DNA from: CAZABC01 sp964483405
GTDB taxonomy: Bacteria; Chloroflexota; Limnocylindria; Limnocylindrales; CSP1-4
Assembly: GCA_964483405.1 (NCBI GenBank)
Contig: CAZABC010000007.1
Coordinates: forward strand, 1-64,000
DNA length: 64,000 nt
Reading direction: 5' to 3'
How positions within the stretch are numbered: the stretch's first letter is position 1; each line of letters begins with the position of its first letter. The notes below the pieces were generated by a model that was not told the DNA's origin, made no database searches, and saw only the letters and a program-made list of their open reading frames with translations. Of this stretch, positions 32,549 to 41,018 are shown in pieces. Both the position numbers and the translations under genes were made by a program.

Positions 32549-33595
32549 TCAGGCGCCGGCCGGCAGCGGCTCTCCGGCGGCCACGTCCTGCCCGCCGCGG
32601 GTCGCCTGGACGCGCTCGACGGCCCGCCGGAGGAGCTCGAGACCCGACGGGTCGAACTCGTACAGCCACTCTCGGACGCGCTCCGGGCGGCTCAGGGCAG
32701 CCTCGGTCCCCTGGACGACCGCCTCGCGGGACATGAGGATGAGGTCGGCGGTCCGATCGACGAGGGCCAGGTCCTCGGCCGACTCGGGGGTCGCGACGAC
32801 GAGGTCGACCCCGGTCGCGCCGGCGAGGCGGAGCGTCTCGGCGATGTTCTCGGAGCCCCGGGCGGAGGCGCAGACGACCCCGACCCGCGAGCCGGGCTTG
32901 AGCTTGACCACCTCGTGGACGAGCTCCATGTAGCCGGGTCCGACGAGCATCGCGACGACCGGGACCTGGCCGGCGACGAGCGCCTGCGCCTCGTCGGCGT
33001 GGAACGTCGTCGTGGCGACGAGGTCGTAGTGGTAGCGGGCGAGGCGGTCCGGCAGGTCGTCGAGCGTCGTCCCTTCGGCCTCGACCGTCTCGGGGAAGGC
33101 CTCGCCGACCCGCTCGGCGTCGTAGATCGCGTCCGCGGTCGTGCACTCGGCGAACAGGACCCGGACGAGCGGCCCGGGCCGGCGTCGCTCGGACGCCGCC
33201 GCGAAGGCCGCCGCCGCGACCTCCTCGGGCGTGAACCCCGCCTGCGACGCGCGGCGGAGCATCTCGGCGACGAGGCCGGCGAGCGCCTCGGCCCCGCGCC
33301 GCTGTGGCGGCCGGCTCGCGACCGTCGTGCCGGCGCCGTGCCGGCTGGTCACGTAGCCCGCATCGGCCAGGCGCCGGTAGACGGCGCGGATCGTGTTCGG
33401 GTTGACCCGGAGCGCGGCGCCGAGCTCGCGGACGGGGGGCAGCCGGGCCCCGGGGAGCAGCCGTCCCGAGTCGATCTGGTAGGCGATCTGCCAGTAGATC
33501 TGGGTGGAGATCGGGACGTCCGAGTCGCGGGCGATGTCGAACGCGCCGGACCCGGAGCGGCGGGGTGCGGGCGGTGCGTTCGTCACACTTGACAT
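32549..33595 (-). CDS. GntR-family transcriptional regulator, YtrA-like subgroup
   Basis: 348 residues. The N-terminal winged helix reads PISTQIYWQIAYQIDSGRLL, PGARLPPVRELGAALRVNPN and TIRAVYRRLADAGYVTSRHG. The C-terminal part is about 200 residues and resembles a periplasmic-binding-like ligand domain (VPVVAMLVGPGYMELVHEVV and SRVGVVCASARGSENIAET). This is longer than the classical YtrA regulators. It is divergent from a 45-residue membrane protein. TAGTC repeats between them are the likely operator. The effector is unknown. Confidence 0.9.
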   Translation of the reverse strand: MSSVTNAPPAPRRSGSGAFDIARDSDVPISTQIYWQIAYQIDSGRLLPGARLPPVRELGAALRVNPNTIRAVYRRLADAGYVTSRHGAGTTVASRPPQRRGAEALAGLVAEMLRRASQAGFTPEEVAAAAFAAASERRRPGPLVRVLFAECTTADAIYDAERVGEAFPETVEAEGTTLDDLPDRLARYHYDLVATTTFHADEAQALVAGQVPVVAMLVGPGYMELVHEVVKLKPGSRVGVVCASARGSENIAETLRLAGATGVDLVVATPESAEDLALVDRTADLILMSREAVVQGTEAALSRPERVREWLYEFDPSGLELLRRAVERVQATRGGQDVAAGEPLPAGA

Positions 33596-33617
33596 AGTCC
33601 GTTAGTCCAAGTAGTCT
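33589..33617 (+). promoter_or_regulatory. Strong promoter of the 45-residue protein gene, overlapped by TAGTC repeats
   Basis: A perfect -35 TTGACA at 33589-33594 is followed by a 17-base spacer and TAGTCT at 33612-33617. Within and around it, TAGTC occurs at 33595, 33603 and 33612, and its complement GACTA at 33634-33638. CCAAG occurs at 33607 and 33641, with CTTGG at 33622. This is the probable GntR operator. Confidence 0.65.
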
Positions 33618-33671
33618 TCGCCTTGGCCTAGCCGACTATACCAAGTCGACAGACCGAAAGGAATGTCCCCG

Positions 33672-33809
33672 ATGTTCTCCGTCATCGTCGTCCTCGCGCT
33701 CGTCCTCGCGGTGGTCGCTCTCATCGACCTCGCGGCTGCCAAGTTCGGGGTCGACTCCCGCGTCTGCTCCAACGATCCGCGCGCCCCCCGGGGCGAGCTC
33801 TCGCTGTAG
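33672..33809 (+). CDS. 45-residue single-pass membrane protein
   Basis: A short gene with ATG at 33672: a hydrophobic stretch MFSVIVVLALVLAVVALIDL forms one transmembrane helix, then AAAKFGVDSRVCSNDPRAP as a soluble tail. AAAGGA lies 9 bases before the ATG. It is preceded by a strong promoter with GntR-type repeats and followed by a hairpin, so it looks like a complete independent unit. A GVDSR motif after the helix is shared by small proteins I have seen next to GntR regulators in Chloroflexota, but its function is unknown. Confidence 0.78.
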   Translation: MFSVIVVLALVLAVVALIDLAAAKFGVDSRVCSNDPRAPRGELSL

Positions 33810-33813
33810 ACAT

Positions 33814-33831
33814 GGCCCGGTCAGCCGGGCC
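33814..33831 (+). terminator. Hairpin just after the 45-residue protein gene
   Basis: GGCCCGG at 33814-33820 pairs with CCGGGCC at 33825-33831 around a 4-base loop, starting 5 bases after the stop codon. No U-run is present. Confidence 0.5.
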
Positions 33832-33887
33832 ACCGACGACCGCACATCCCTCGGCGCCGGAGATCCCCCCTCCGCCGGTGCCGACAA

Positions 33888-33921
33888 CGTCAGCCCGTGG
33901 CGCGCAGGCCGCGGGCTGACG
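33888..33921. terminator. 10-bp stem hairpin between the small gene and terC
   Basis: CGTCAGCCCG at 33888-33897 pairs perfectly with CGGGCTGACG at 33912-33921 around a 14-base loop. TTT follows 5 bases later on the plus strand. It lies between convergent genes and could act on either. Confidence 0.55.
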
Positions 33922-33990
33922 GCGTTTCGGGGGTCGCGCCGGACGACGGCTGGCGCGGGCCCGCCCGGCGCGTTCAGGTACGCCGCGGGC

Positions 33991-34968
33991 TCAGGGCTGC
34001 TCGTCCGACCCGGGCGGTGGCTCCGGCTCGACCGCGACCGTCTCCGCGACCCGCGGCGGCCGGGCGAGCGACAGGACGATCGACGCCCCGACGATCCCGA
34101 GGACGATCGTCAGGCTCGCGAGCGCCGGCAGGTGGAACCACGGGGTGACGAGGAGCTTGACGCCGATGAACAGGAGGATGACGGCGAGCCCGATCGGCAG
34201 GTAGGCGAAGCGGTCCTTCGCGTCGGCGAGGAGGAAGTACAGCGACCGCAGCCCGAGGATCGCGAACGCGTTGCTCGTGAAGACGACGAACGGGTTCGTC
34301 GTGATCCCGAAGATCGCCGGGATCGAGTCGACGGCGAAGATGAGGTCGCTGAACTCCACGACGATGAGGCACAGGAAGAGCGGGGTCGCCATCCGGCCGG
34401 CGGCCGTCAGGACGAAGAACTTCTCGCCGTGGAGCTCCTTGGTCATCCGCAGGTGGCGCTGAGCGAACCGGACGACCCGGCTCTTCTCCGGGTGCATCTC
34501 GTGGTCGCCGCTGCGCCGCAGCATCTGGACCCCGGTCAGGACGAGGAACGCCCCGAACACGAGCAGGATCCAGTCGAAGCGCTCGACGAGCTCGACCCCG
34601 ATGAGGATCATCACGCCGCGCATGACGAGCGCGCCGAGGACGCCCCAGAACAGGACCCGGTGCTGGTAGATGCGCGGGATGGCGAACGAGGCGAAGACGA
34701 TGCTGAAGACGAAGACGTTGTCGACGCTCAGCGAGTACTCGATCGCGTAGGCGGTGTAGTACTCGATCCCCGTCTCGAGGTCGTACTGCCAGATGACGAG
34801 GAGCCCGAAGATCAGCGCGCTGGCGACCCAGGCGGCGGTCCAGGTCAGCGCCTCGCGCGGCTCGACGATGTGCGCCTCGCGATGGAGGACGAAGAGGTCG
34901 AGAGCGAGCGCGCCGAGCACGAAGACGATGAACCCCGCGAACAGCAGGGTCTGCGGATCAGGCTGCAT
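33991..34968 (-). CDS. TerC-family integral membrane protein
   Basis: 325 residues, about 8 helices. It shows the family residues ALDLFVLHREAHIVEPREAL, YAIEYSLSVDNVFVFSIVF (with the membrane Asp) and EFSDLIFAVDSIPAIFGIT. TerC/Alx proteins export manganese or calcium, or act in tellurite resistance; the substrate is unknown here. No Mn riboswitch of the yybP type was seen upstream. A TAGCAT box lies 8 bases before the ATG, so the leader is very short or absent. It lies 37 bases downstream of the GH57 gene but is probably transcribed on its own. Confidence 0.92.
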   Translation of the reverse strand: MQPDPQTLLFAGFIVFVLGALALDLFVLHREAHIVEPREALTWTAAWVASALIFGLLVIWQYDLETGIEYYTAYAIEYSLSVDNVFVFSIVFASFAIPRIYQHRVLFWGVLGALVMRGVMILIGVELVERFDWILLVFGAFLVLTGVQMLRRSGDHEMHPEKSRVVRFAQRHLRMTKELHGEKFFVLTAAGRMATPLFLCLIVVEFSDLIFAVDSIPAIFGITTNPFVVFTSNAFAILGLRSLYFLLADAKDRFAYLPIGLAVILLFIGVKLLVTPWFHLPALASLTIVLGIVGASIVLSLARPPRVAETVAVEPEPPPGSDEQP

Positions 34969-34976
34969 CGCTCTGT

Positions 34977-34982
34977 ATGCTA
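34977..34982 (-). promoter_or_regulatory. -10 box (TAGCAT) close to the terC start
   Basis: TAGCAT on the minus strand lies 8 bases before the ATG at 34968, with no ribosome binding site. Confidence 0.45.
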
Positions 34983-35005
34983 CCGGCCGCCGCCCGGAAG
35001 GGTCG

Positions 35006-37201
35006 TCAGGCGCCGGTCGGGACCGGCAGGCCCTCCTCGATCGCGCGGTCACGGGTCGCGGCGACCCGGTTGTCGATCCGGACGGTCGTCGACGCACCGG
35101 GCTCCAGCCGGACCGGCCACGACAGGAGCAGGCCGCTGCCCTGGTACACGCGCTCGAAGCCGGACTCCGAGTTCGAGACGGTCTCGACCGGGGCGATCCA
35201 CGCGTCCGCGGCCGGGGCGACGGACGTCTCGACCGCGACGCCGACGTGGTCGTTGCCCGCCGCGAGCCGCTCGACGGCCATCGCCTCGCGGGTCGCGTCA
35301 TGGGCGGACCGCGTCCCCGCGACCTCCCACCAGGCCGACGGGTTGCCACCACCGCCGAGCATCGTCGTCGTCCACTCGACGCCGAGCCGTCCCTCGATCG
35401 CCGTGTCGCCGGTGTTCGTGACGACGACCTCGAGGTCGAGCCGTCCGTCCAGCCGGCCGCCGCCGACGGTGATCCGCTTCTCGACGCGGACCGGGGCTGC
35501 CTCGCCGCCGGTGAGGACGCGCCCGTCGCGGACGAGGCCGACGGTGTCGTGGCCGAGGTCGGCGATCGTGTACGCGCCATCGACGAGGTCGCCGAGGTCC
35601 GCCGCGTCGGCCGCGGCCCAGGTCGCCGGGTCGACGTCGGCGCCGAGCCAGCGCACGAGACCCGACCGCCGCTCGTAGGCGTCGTAGCGGAGCCGCTCGG
35701 CGAGGCCGGCCTCTTTCGTCGCGACGAGGTCGTGGATCGAGGCCGGGCCGTCGTCCTGGGGCCCGTCGTCGTCGCGCGCCCCGGCGTCGCCCGCCGCCAG
35801 CCTCGCCTCGTGGGCGCGGAGCGTCTCGTGGTACGCCTCCGGCCGGCGCCGGAGGACCGCCGTGAGCGCGTGCCGGACCGGCCGGACATCCCAGCTGCCG
35901 ATGCCACCGCCGTCGTCGGGCTTGACGACGACGACCTGGCCGGACGTCGCGAGGATGACCTCGTCGCGGCCGTCCATGTCGAGATCGCGCCGCTCGCCCG
36001 AGCCGAGGGTCCCGGCGACCGCGTCGGCCGCGTCCTCGGCGGCGATGAGGTGCTCGAACGTTGCCAGGCGCATGTGCGAGATGTAGATGCCGCCGAAGAG
36101 CCCGTGCCAGTAGCAGTCGTTCGACTGGCCCTGGAAGAGGTGGTCGAGGGCGATCTCGCGGACCGGCCCGGGCGGCATCGCGGCGACCTTCTCGGAGGTC
36201 CGGATCATCTGCTTGTGGAGGTCGTTGATCTCGCGGTACTTGACCTGGAAGTTGCGCCAGAAGGCTCCCCGCAGCCAGCGGGCCTCGGGTCGCCCCTCGT
36301 CCTGGGCGGCGTGGAGGACGGCCGCGTAGGCCCGGCTCTCGTCGGGCGGCAGGGCCCACTCGCCCATCTCGGCGTACGACCCGGTCGGCACGTAGACCCG
36401 GCCGATCGGCCGCTCGCGGGCGAGCCAGCCCGACGGGGTGACCGTCGTCAGCCAGTCGGCGTTCGCCTCGAGGGCCTCGAAGAAGCGCGCGACCCAGCGC
36501 CGCTCGCCCCAGCAATGCTCCCAGGTCGTCGGCCATGCCCCGAACTTCTCGCCATCGTCGCCCATCATCCCGACCCGGCTACCGTCCTCGGTCGCGTGGG
36601 CGCGCAGGTAGTCGATGACGTCGTCGACCTCGCGGAACGGGATCCGGTAGCGGAGGCCCTGCTCGGTCCCGAAGACGGTCAGCAGCCGGCCCTGGTCCTC
36701 GGTCGTGTACGGGCCCCAGAGCGCCTCCTCGGGGATCGCGGCCGCCCGGAAGTGGGCGTCGTCGAGGATCGTCCAGCGGTAGCCCGCGGCCACGAGCGAG
36801 GTCGGGATGTCCGGCTCCCAGACGCGCTCGGCGAGCCATGCGCCGGCCGGCCGGGCGCCGAAGGTCGCCTCGAGCTCGTCGGCCATCCGGCGGAGCTGGC
36901 CGACCCGGTCGCGCTCGGGCAGCGAGGCGAGGACCGGCTCGTAGAAGCCGCCCCCGAGGAGCTCGACCTGGCCGCGCTCGACGAGGACCCGCAGCCGGTC
37001 GACGAAGGCCGGCCGCTCTCGGCGCAGCCACTCGAGCAGCGGTCCGGTGTAGTGGAGCGACAGCCGGACGCCCGGGTGGCGCTCGAGCGCGCTGACCATC
37101 GGATCGTAGGCGACGTCGAAGACCTCGGCGAAGACCCAGCCGAAGTTGCCGACGGGCTGATGGTTGTGGATCGCGAGGGCGAGCGAGATGCTGGGAGCCA
37201 C
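35006..37201 (-). CDS. GH57 4-alpha-glucanotransferase/alpha-amylase
   Basis: 731 residues of GH57. AIHNHQPVGNFGWVFAEVFD opens the domain, WLAERVWEPDIPTSLVAAGY holds the nucleophile Glu, and VGMMGDDGEKFGAWPTTW holds the acid Asp. HKQMIRTSEKVAAM and the C-terminal beta-sandwich (ADLGDLVDGAYTIADLGHD) complete the DUF1925/1926-type layout. Members transfer alpha-1,4-glucan chains or hydrolyse amylose. A GTG start at 37201 begins exactly at the domain; an AGGAGG site lies 13 bases upstream, which is long. It is 23 bases downstream of glgP, suggesting co-transcription. Confidence 0.92.
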   Translation of the reverse strand: MAPSISLALAIHNHQPVGNFGWVFAEVFDVAYDPMVSALERHPGVRLSLHYTGPLLEWLRRERPAFVDRLRVLVERGQVELLGGGFYEPVLASLPERDRVGQLRRMADELEATFGARPAGAWLAERVWEPDIPTSLVAAGYRWTILDDAHFRAAAIPEEALWGPYTTEDQGRLLTVFGTEQGLRYRIPFREVDDVIDYLRAHATEDGSRVGMMGDDGEKFGAWPTTWEHCWGERRWVARFFEALEANADWLTTVTPSGWLARERPIGRVYVPTGSYAEMGEWALPPDESRAYAAVLHAAQDEGRPEARWLRGAFWRNFQVKYREINDLHKQMIRTSEKVAAMPPGPVREIALDHLFQGQSNDCYWHGLFGGIYISHMRLATFEHLIAAEDAADAVAGTLGSGERRDLDMDGRDEVILATSGQVVVVKPDDGGGIGSWDVRPVRHALTAVLRRRPEAYHETLRAHEARLAAGDAGARDDDGPQDDGPASIHDLVATKEAGLAERLRYDAYERRSGLVRWLGADVDPATWAAADAADLGDLVDGAYTIADLGHDTVGLVRDGRVLTGGEAAPVRVEKRITVGGGRLDGRLDLEVVVTNTGDTAIEGRLGVEWTTTMLGGGGNPSAWWEVAGTRSAHDATREAMAVERLAAGNDHVGVAVETSVAPAADAWIAPVETVSNSESGFERVYQGSGLLLSWPVRLEPGASTTVRIDNRVAATRDRAIEEGLPVPTGA

Positions 37202-37224
37202 GGGGTGGGCGGGACCTCCTCGGG

Positions 37225-39423
37225 TCAGCCGGCCTCGGTCACGGCGGGGGCCGGCCGCGGCACGGCGACCGCCAGGCCGGCGGCGGGCAGGTAGAGACGC
37301 TCGGTGTACTCGTGAAGCATCCGGGTCGTCGAGAAGCGCCAGCTCGTCGAGCCGATGCTCGCGCGCATCGTGTCGATCCAGGCGCGCGGCAGGCCGTCGG
37401 CGCCGGCCTCGTAGTAGCGCGGCACCACCTCGGTCTCGAGGATCCGGTAGAGGTCGAGCGCATCGGCCCAGTCCTGGGCCGCCTCGTCGGGGTCGGTCTC
37501 GCGGCTGCCGATCGCCCAGCCGTTGCGGCCGTTCCAGCCCTCGTCCCACCAGCCGTCGAGCACGCTGACATTGACCGCGCCGTTCATGGCGGCCTTCATC
37601 CCCGACGTGCCCGACGCCTCGAGCGGCCGGCGTGGGTTGTTCAGCCAGACGTCGACGCCCTGGACGAGGAAGCGGGCGATCCGCATGTCGTAGTCCTCGA
37701 TGATGAAGACGCGACCGCGCAGCTTCTCGGAGCGGGTCCAGCTGTAGATCTGCTCGATGACCTGCTGGCCCGGCCGATCGGCCGGGTGGGCCTTGCCGGC
37801 GAAGACGATCTGGACCGGCCGGTCGGCGTGCCAGACGAGCCGGGCGAGGCGGTCGAGGTCGCTGAACAGCAGGCCGGCCCGCTTGTAGGTCGCGAACCGG
37901 CGGGCGAAGCCGATCGTGAGGGTCCGCGGGTCGAGGATGTCGTCGAGGGCCTCGAGCTCGGCCGGCCCCTCGCCGTTCCGGGCGTGCTGGGCCCGGAGCC
38001 GGCCCCGGGCGAAGAGCGACAGCTCGGTCTTCTGGCGGAGGTGGGCGTCCCACAGGTCCGCGGCCGGGATCCGGTCGATCCGCTCCCAGAACCGGGCGAC
38101 GTCGCTCCGGCCGTCGAGGTCGTCGAGGTCGACCTCGAGGTATCGCTCGTAGATCTGGCGCATCGGGCTGCCGATCCAGGTCGGGACGTGAACCCCGTTC
38201 GTGATGCCGAGGATCTCGCGGGGGATCACCGCCGACCAGGTCCGGTTCGCGGTCTCGCCGTGGAGCTGGCTGACCGCGTTGGCGCCGTGGGTGAGCCGGA
38301 GCGAGAACGCGGTCATGTCGAACTGGCCGTCGTCCTCGACGCCGCCACCGAGGGCGAGGAGGCGGTCCATCGGGACGCCGCCGACGGTCCCGCCCGGCGG
38401 GCCGTCGAACTGGGGCCCGGCGATGCGGCGGACGAGCTCGACGTCGAAGCGCTCGTTGCCCGCCGAGACCGGGGTGTGGATCGTGAAGACCGCGTCCGAG
38501 GCGACCGTCGCCAGCGCCGCCTCGAAGTCCTCGCCGGCCGCCACGCGCTCGCGGGCTCGCTCGGCGAGGAGGAACGCCGAGTGACCCTCGTTGAGGTGCC
38601 AGACGGCCGGCCGGATCCCGAGCGCGCGGAGGGCCCGCACGCCGCCGACGCCGAGGACGAGCTCCTGGTGGAGCCGCATCTCCCGACCGCGGACGTAGAG
38701 GATGTGGGTGATCGGCCGGTCGGCCGGCGCGTTCTCCGGGATGTCGGTGTCGAGCAGGAGGACGGGCACCCGTCCGACCTGGGCGACCCAGACGGCGATC
38801 GAGAGCTGGCGCCCCGGCAGGGCGACCGTCACGACGAGCGGGTCGCCGTCGGGCCCGAGCGCTCGCAGCAGCGGCAGCCGGGACAGGTCGTAGTCGGGGT
38901 AGGCGTGCTCCTGGTGGCCGTCCCAGTCGATCGACTGGCGGAAGTAGCCCTTCCGGTAGACGAGGCCGACGCCGACCATCGGCAGGGCCATGTCGGACGC
39001 CGTCTTCATGTGGTCGCCAGCGAGCACACCGAGCCCGCCCGAGTAGATGCCGAGCGATTCGTGGACGCCGTACTCGGCACAGAAGTAGGCGATCGGGCCG
39101 TCGAGCTCCGAGGCGTGCCGCCGATGGAACCAGTGGTCGGCCCCGTTGGCCATGTAGCGATCGAACCGGGCGAGCGTCTCGCGTGCCTCCGCCATGAAGC
39201 CGGGGTTGTCGAGCAGCTCGCTCCAGTCGATCGAGCCCGACAGCAGCTGGACGGGGTTCCGGTAGCGCGACCACGCGACGGGGTCGATCCGGGTGAAGAG
39301 CCGCTTCGCGTCGGGGTGCCAGCCCCAGTACAGGTTGTAGGCGAGGCGGCGGAGCCCCTCCAGCTGCGGGGGGACCCGGAAGGTCGCGCCCGGCAGCGTC
39401 GGGACCGAGACGGATGGTTCCAT
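37225..39423 (-). CDS. glgP: Alpha-glucan phosphorylase (GT35)
   Basis: 732 residues of the short bacterial/archaeal alpha-glucan phosphorylase subgroup. It shows AYNLYWGWHPDAKRLF near the start, CAEYGVHESLGIYSGGLGVL, WHLNEGHSAFLLAERAR, then the PLP loop EASGTSGMKAAMNGAVNVSV with the cofactor Lys. It releases glucose 1-phosphate from glycogen. Two ATGs are possible; the one at 39435 lies inside a TATCAT -10-like box, so the ATG at 39423 (MEPSVSV) is preferred. It is divergent from glgA, placing synthesis and breakdown on either side of a 75-base region. Confidence 0.93.
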   Translation of the reverse strand: MEPSVSVPTLPGATFRVPPQLEGLRRLAYNLYWGWHPDAKRLFTRIDPVAWSRYRNPVQLLSGSIDWSELLDNPGFMAEARETLARFDRYMANGADHWFHRRHASELDGPIAYFCAEYGVHESLGIYSGGLGVLAGDHMKTASDMALPMVGVGLVYRKGYFRQSIDWDGHQEHAYPDYDLSRLPLLRALGPDGDPLVVTVALPGRQLSIAVWVAQVGRVPVLLLDTDIPENAPADRPITHILYVRGREMRLHQELVLGVGGVRALRALGIRPAVWHLNEGHSAFLLAERARERVAAGEDFEAALATVASDAVFTIHTPVSAGNERFDVELVRRIAGPQFDGPPGGTVGGVPMDRLLALGGGVEDDGQFDMTAFSLRLTHGANAVSQLHGETANRTWSAVIPREILGITNGVHVPTWIGSPMRQIYERYLEVDLDDLDGRSDVARFWERIDRIPAADLWDAHLRQKTELSLFARGRLRAQHARNGEGPAELEALDDILDPRTLTIGFARRFATYKRAGLLFSDLDRLARLVWHADRPVQIVFAGKAHPADRPGQQVIEQIYSWTRSEKLRGRVFIIEDYDMRIARFLVQGVDVWLNNPRRPLEASGTSGMKAAMNGAVNVSVLDGWWDEGWNGRNGWAIGSRETDPDEAAQDWADALDLYRILETEVVPRYYEAGADGLPRAWIDTMRASIGSTSWRFSTTRMLHEYTERLYLPAAGLAVAVPRPAPAVTEAG

Positions 39424-39433
39424 ATGGCGGGCC

Positions 39434-39439
39434 ATGATA
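39434..39439 (-). promoter_or_regulatory. -10-like box (TATCAT) of glgP
   Basis: TATCAT on the minus strand lies 10 bases before the ATG at 39423 and overlaps an upstream ATG (39435), arguing that the upstream ATG is not the start. Confidence 0.45.
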
Positions 39440-39497
39440 GCGACCGGACGACCTTCGTGTGAACCGGTTTAGTCGCACGTCCCGGGGCACCGCCCGC

Positions 39498-39503
39498 TAC
39501 CAT
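39498..39503 (+). promoter_or_regulatory. -10 box (TACCAT), leaderless geometry
   Basis: TACCAT ends 6 bases before the GTG at 39510, the same spacing as at 23390 and 51769. Confidence 0.6.
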
Positions 39504-39509
39504 CGCCGG

Positions 39510-40991
39510 GTGCGCGTGATCTTCGTCGCGGCGGAGTGCGAGCCGTGGGCCAAGACGGGTGGCCTCGGCGACGTCGTCGACGCCCTCGCCCGGTCGCTCG
39601 GGCGGATCCCGGCCGGTCCGGCGTACCCGGTCGAGGTCTTCCTGCCGCGCTATCGGAGCGTCCCGACCCCGGCCGATGTGACGACCGGGCACGATCTCGC
39701 GATCGACGACCCGCTCGCCCCGGGGGCGGTCATCCGGGGCCGGGTCCTCGAGGTCGCGGTTGACGGCTACCGGCTCCGGCTCGTCGACCTGCCCGCCGCC
39801 TTCGATCGCGACGGCTTCTACGACCATCCCGACGACCCGTGGCGGTTCGCGGCGTTCGGCCGCGCCGTCGTCGCCGCGCTGCGGGCCGACGCGGCCGCCG
39901 GGATCGAGCCACCGGCCGTCATCCACCTCCACGACTGGCACAGCTGCCCGGTCGTCCTCGAGCGCGACGCCGCCGGACCCGCCGACCCTGTGATGGGCCG
40001 GGCGGCGATCGTCCTGACGCTCCACAACCTCGCCTATCACGGCTGGGTCCCGGCCGCGGCGGTGCCCCAGCTCGGGCCGGTCGTCGCCGCCGCCGGGATC
40101 GCGCCCCGCGGACCGGGTGTCGACCTGCTGCGGGAGGGCATCCGGCGGGCCGAACTCGTGAACACCGTCAGCCCGACGTACGCCGAGCAGGCCCGGACGC
40201 CGGCCTTCGGGTTCGGGCTCGACGGTGACCTCCTCGCCCGGGGCGATCGCTTCGGCGGGATCCTCAACGGCCTCGACCCGGACCTCTGGGATCCGGCGAC
40301 CGACGACGCGCTCGCGGCGCCGTACGACCGGGCCGACCCGTCGGGCAAGGCCGCCTGCCGGCGCGACCTCCTGCTCCGCCTCGGGATGGATCCACTCGAC
40401 GACGACCCGGTCCTCGGGGCGGTCGGCCGGCTCGACCCGCAGAAGGGCTTCGACCTCGTCGTCGAGGCCGGGCCGCGGCTCCTCGCCCGCGGGGTGCGGC
40501 TGGTCGTCCAGGCCGCCGGCGACCCGGCGATCGCGGCAGGTCTCCGGGCTCTCGAGGCGGCCCACCCGGGCCGCGTGGTGTTCGTGGAGCGCTTCGACCG
40601 GGCGATGGCCCGCCGGATCTACGCCGGCGCCGACGCGCTCCTCGTCCCGTCGCGCTTCGAGCCGTCGGGCCAGGTCCAGATGATCGCGATGCGCTACGGG
40701 ACGCCGCCGATCGCCCACGCCACGGGCGGGCTGGTCGACTCGATCGCCGATGAGCACGATCACCCGGGGGCGGGCACCGGCTTCCTCTTCCGCCACCCGA
40801 CGGCCGAGGGCCTCGCCTGGGCCTGCGGCGAGGCGGCGGCCCTGCGTGGCGATGGCACGACGCCCGGCTGGCGGGCGCTCGTCGACCGTGGGATGGCGAT
40901 GGACTTCGACTGGCGGACGGGCGCGGCCCCGGCGTACGCGGCCTGGTACGCCCGGGCGATCGCCCTGCGGGAGCGCCCTCCGGCGGCCTGA
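39510..40991 (+). CDS. glgA: Glycogen synthase (GT5)
   Basis: 493 residues. It starts VRVIFVAAECEPWAKTGGLG with the nucleotide-sugar loop KTGGLGDV (Lys15), continues with HLHDWHSCPVVLERDAAG and TLHNLAYHGW. The second Rossmann domain has GAVGRLDPQKGFDLVVEAGP and DALLVPSRFEPSGQVQMIAM, the Glu-containing sugar-nucleotide site, and GTPPIAHATGGLVDSI. It elongates alpha-1,4-glucan from ADP-glucose. The GTG at 39510 is chosen because it begins the domain and has TACCAT 6 bases upstream; an upstream start would add 17 unrelated residues. Confidence 0.94.
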   Translation: MRVIFVAAECEPWAKTGGLGDVVDALARSLGRIPAGPAYPVEVFLPRYRSVPTPADVTTGHDLAIDDPLAPGAVIRGRVLEVAVDGYRLRLVDLPAAFDRDGFYDHPDDPWRFAAFGRAVVAALRADAAAGIEPPAVIHLHDWHSCPVVLERDAAGPADPVMGRAAIVLTLHNLAYHGWVPAAAVPQLGPVVAAAGIAPRGPGVDLLREGIRRAELVNTVSPTYAEQARTPAFGFGLDGDLLARGDRFGGILNGLDPDLWDPATDDALAAPYDRADPSGKAACRRDLLLRLGMDPLDDDPVLGAVGRLDPQKGFDLVVEAGPRLLARGVRLVVQAAGDPAIAAGLRALEAAHPGRVVFVERFDRAMARRIYAGADALLVPSRFEPSGQVQMIAMRYGTPPIAHATGGLVDSIADEHDHPGAGTGFLFRHPTAEGLAWACGEAAALRGDGTTPGWRALVDRGMAMDFDWRTGAAPAYAAWYARAIALRERPPAA

Positions 40992-41018
40992 GACGGCGCG
41001 CGGCTCACCCGGAGCGCC

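Noticed and set aside
28978..32736. Long plus-strand frame across the second gap
   Set aside because: It runs through the 100 N and opposes the GH13 gene; no domains are seen.
39424..39435. ATG 39435 as the glgP start
   Set aside because: It lies inside a TATCAT -10-like box; ATG 39423 fits better.
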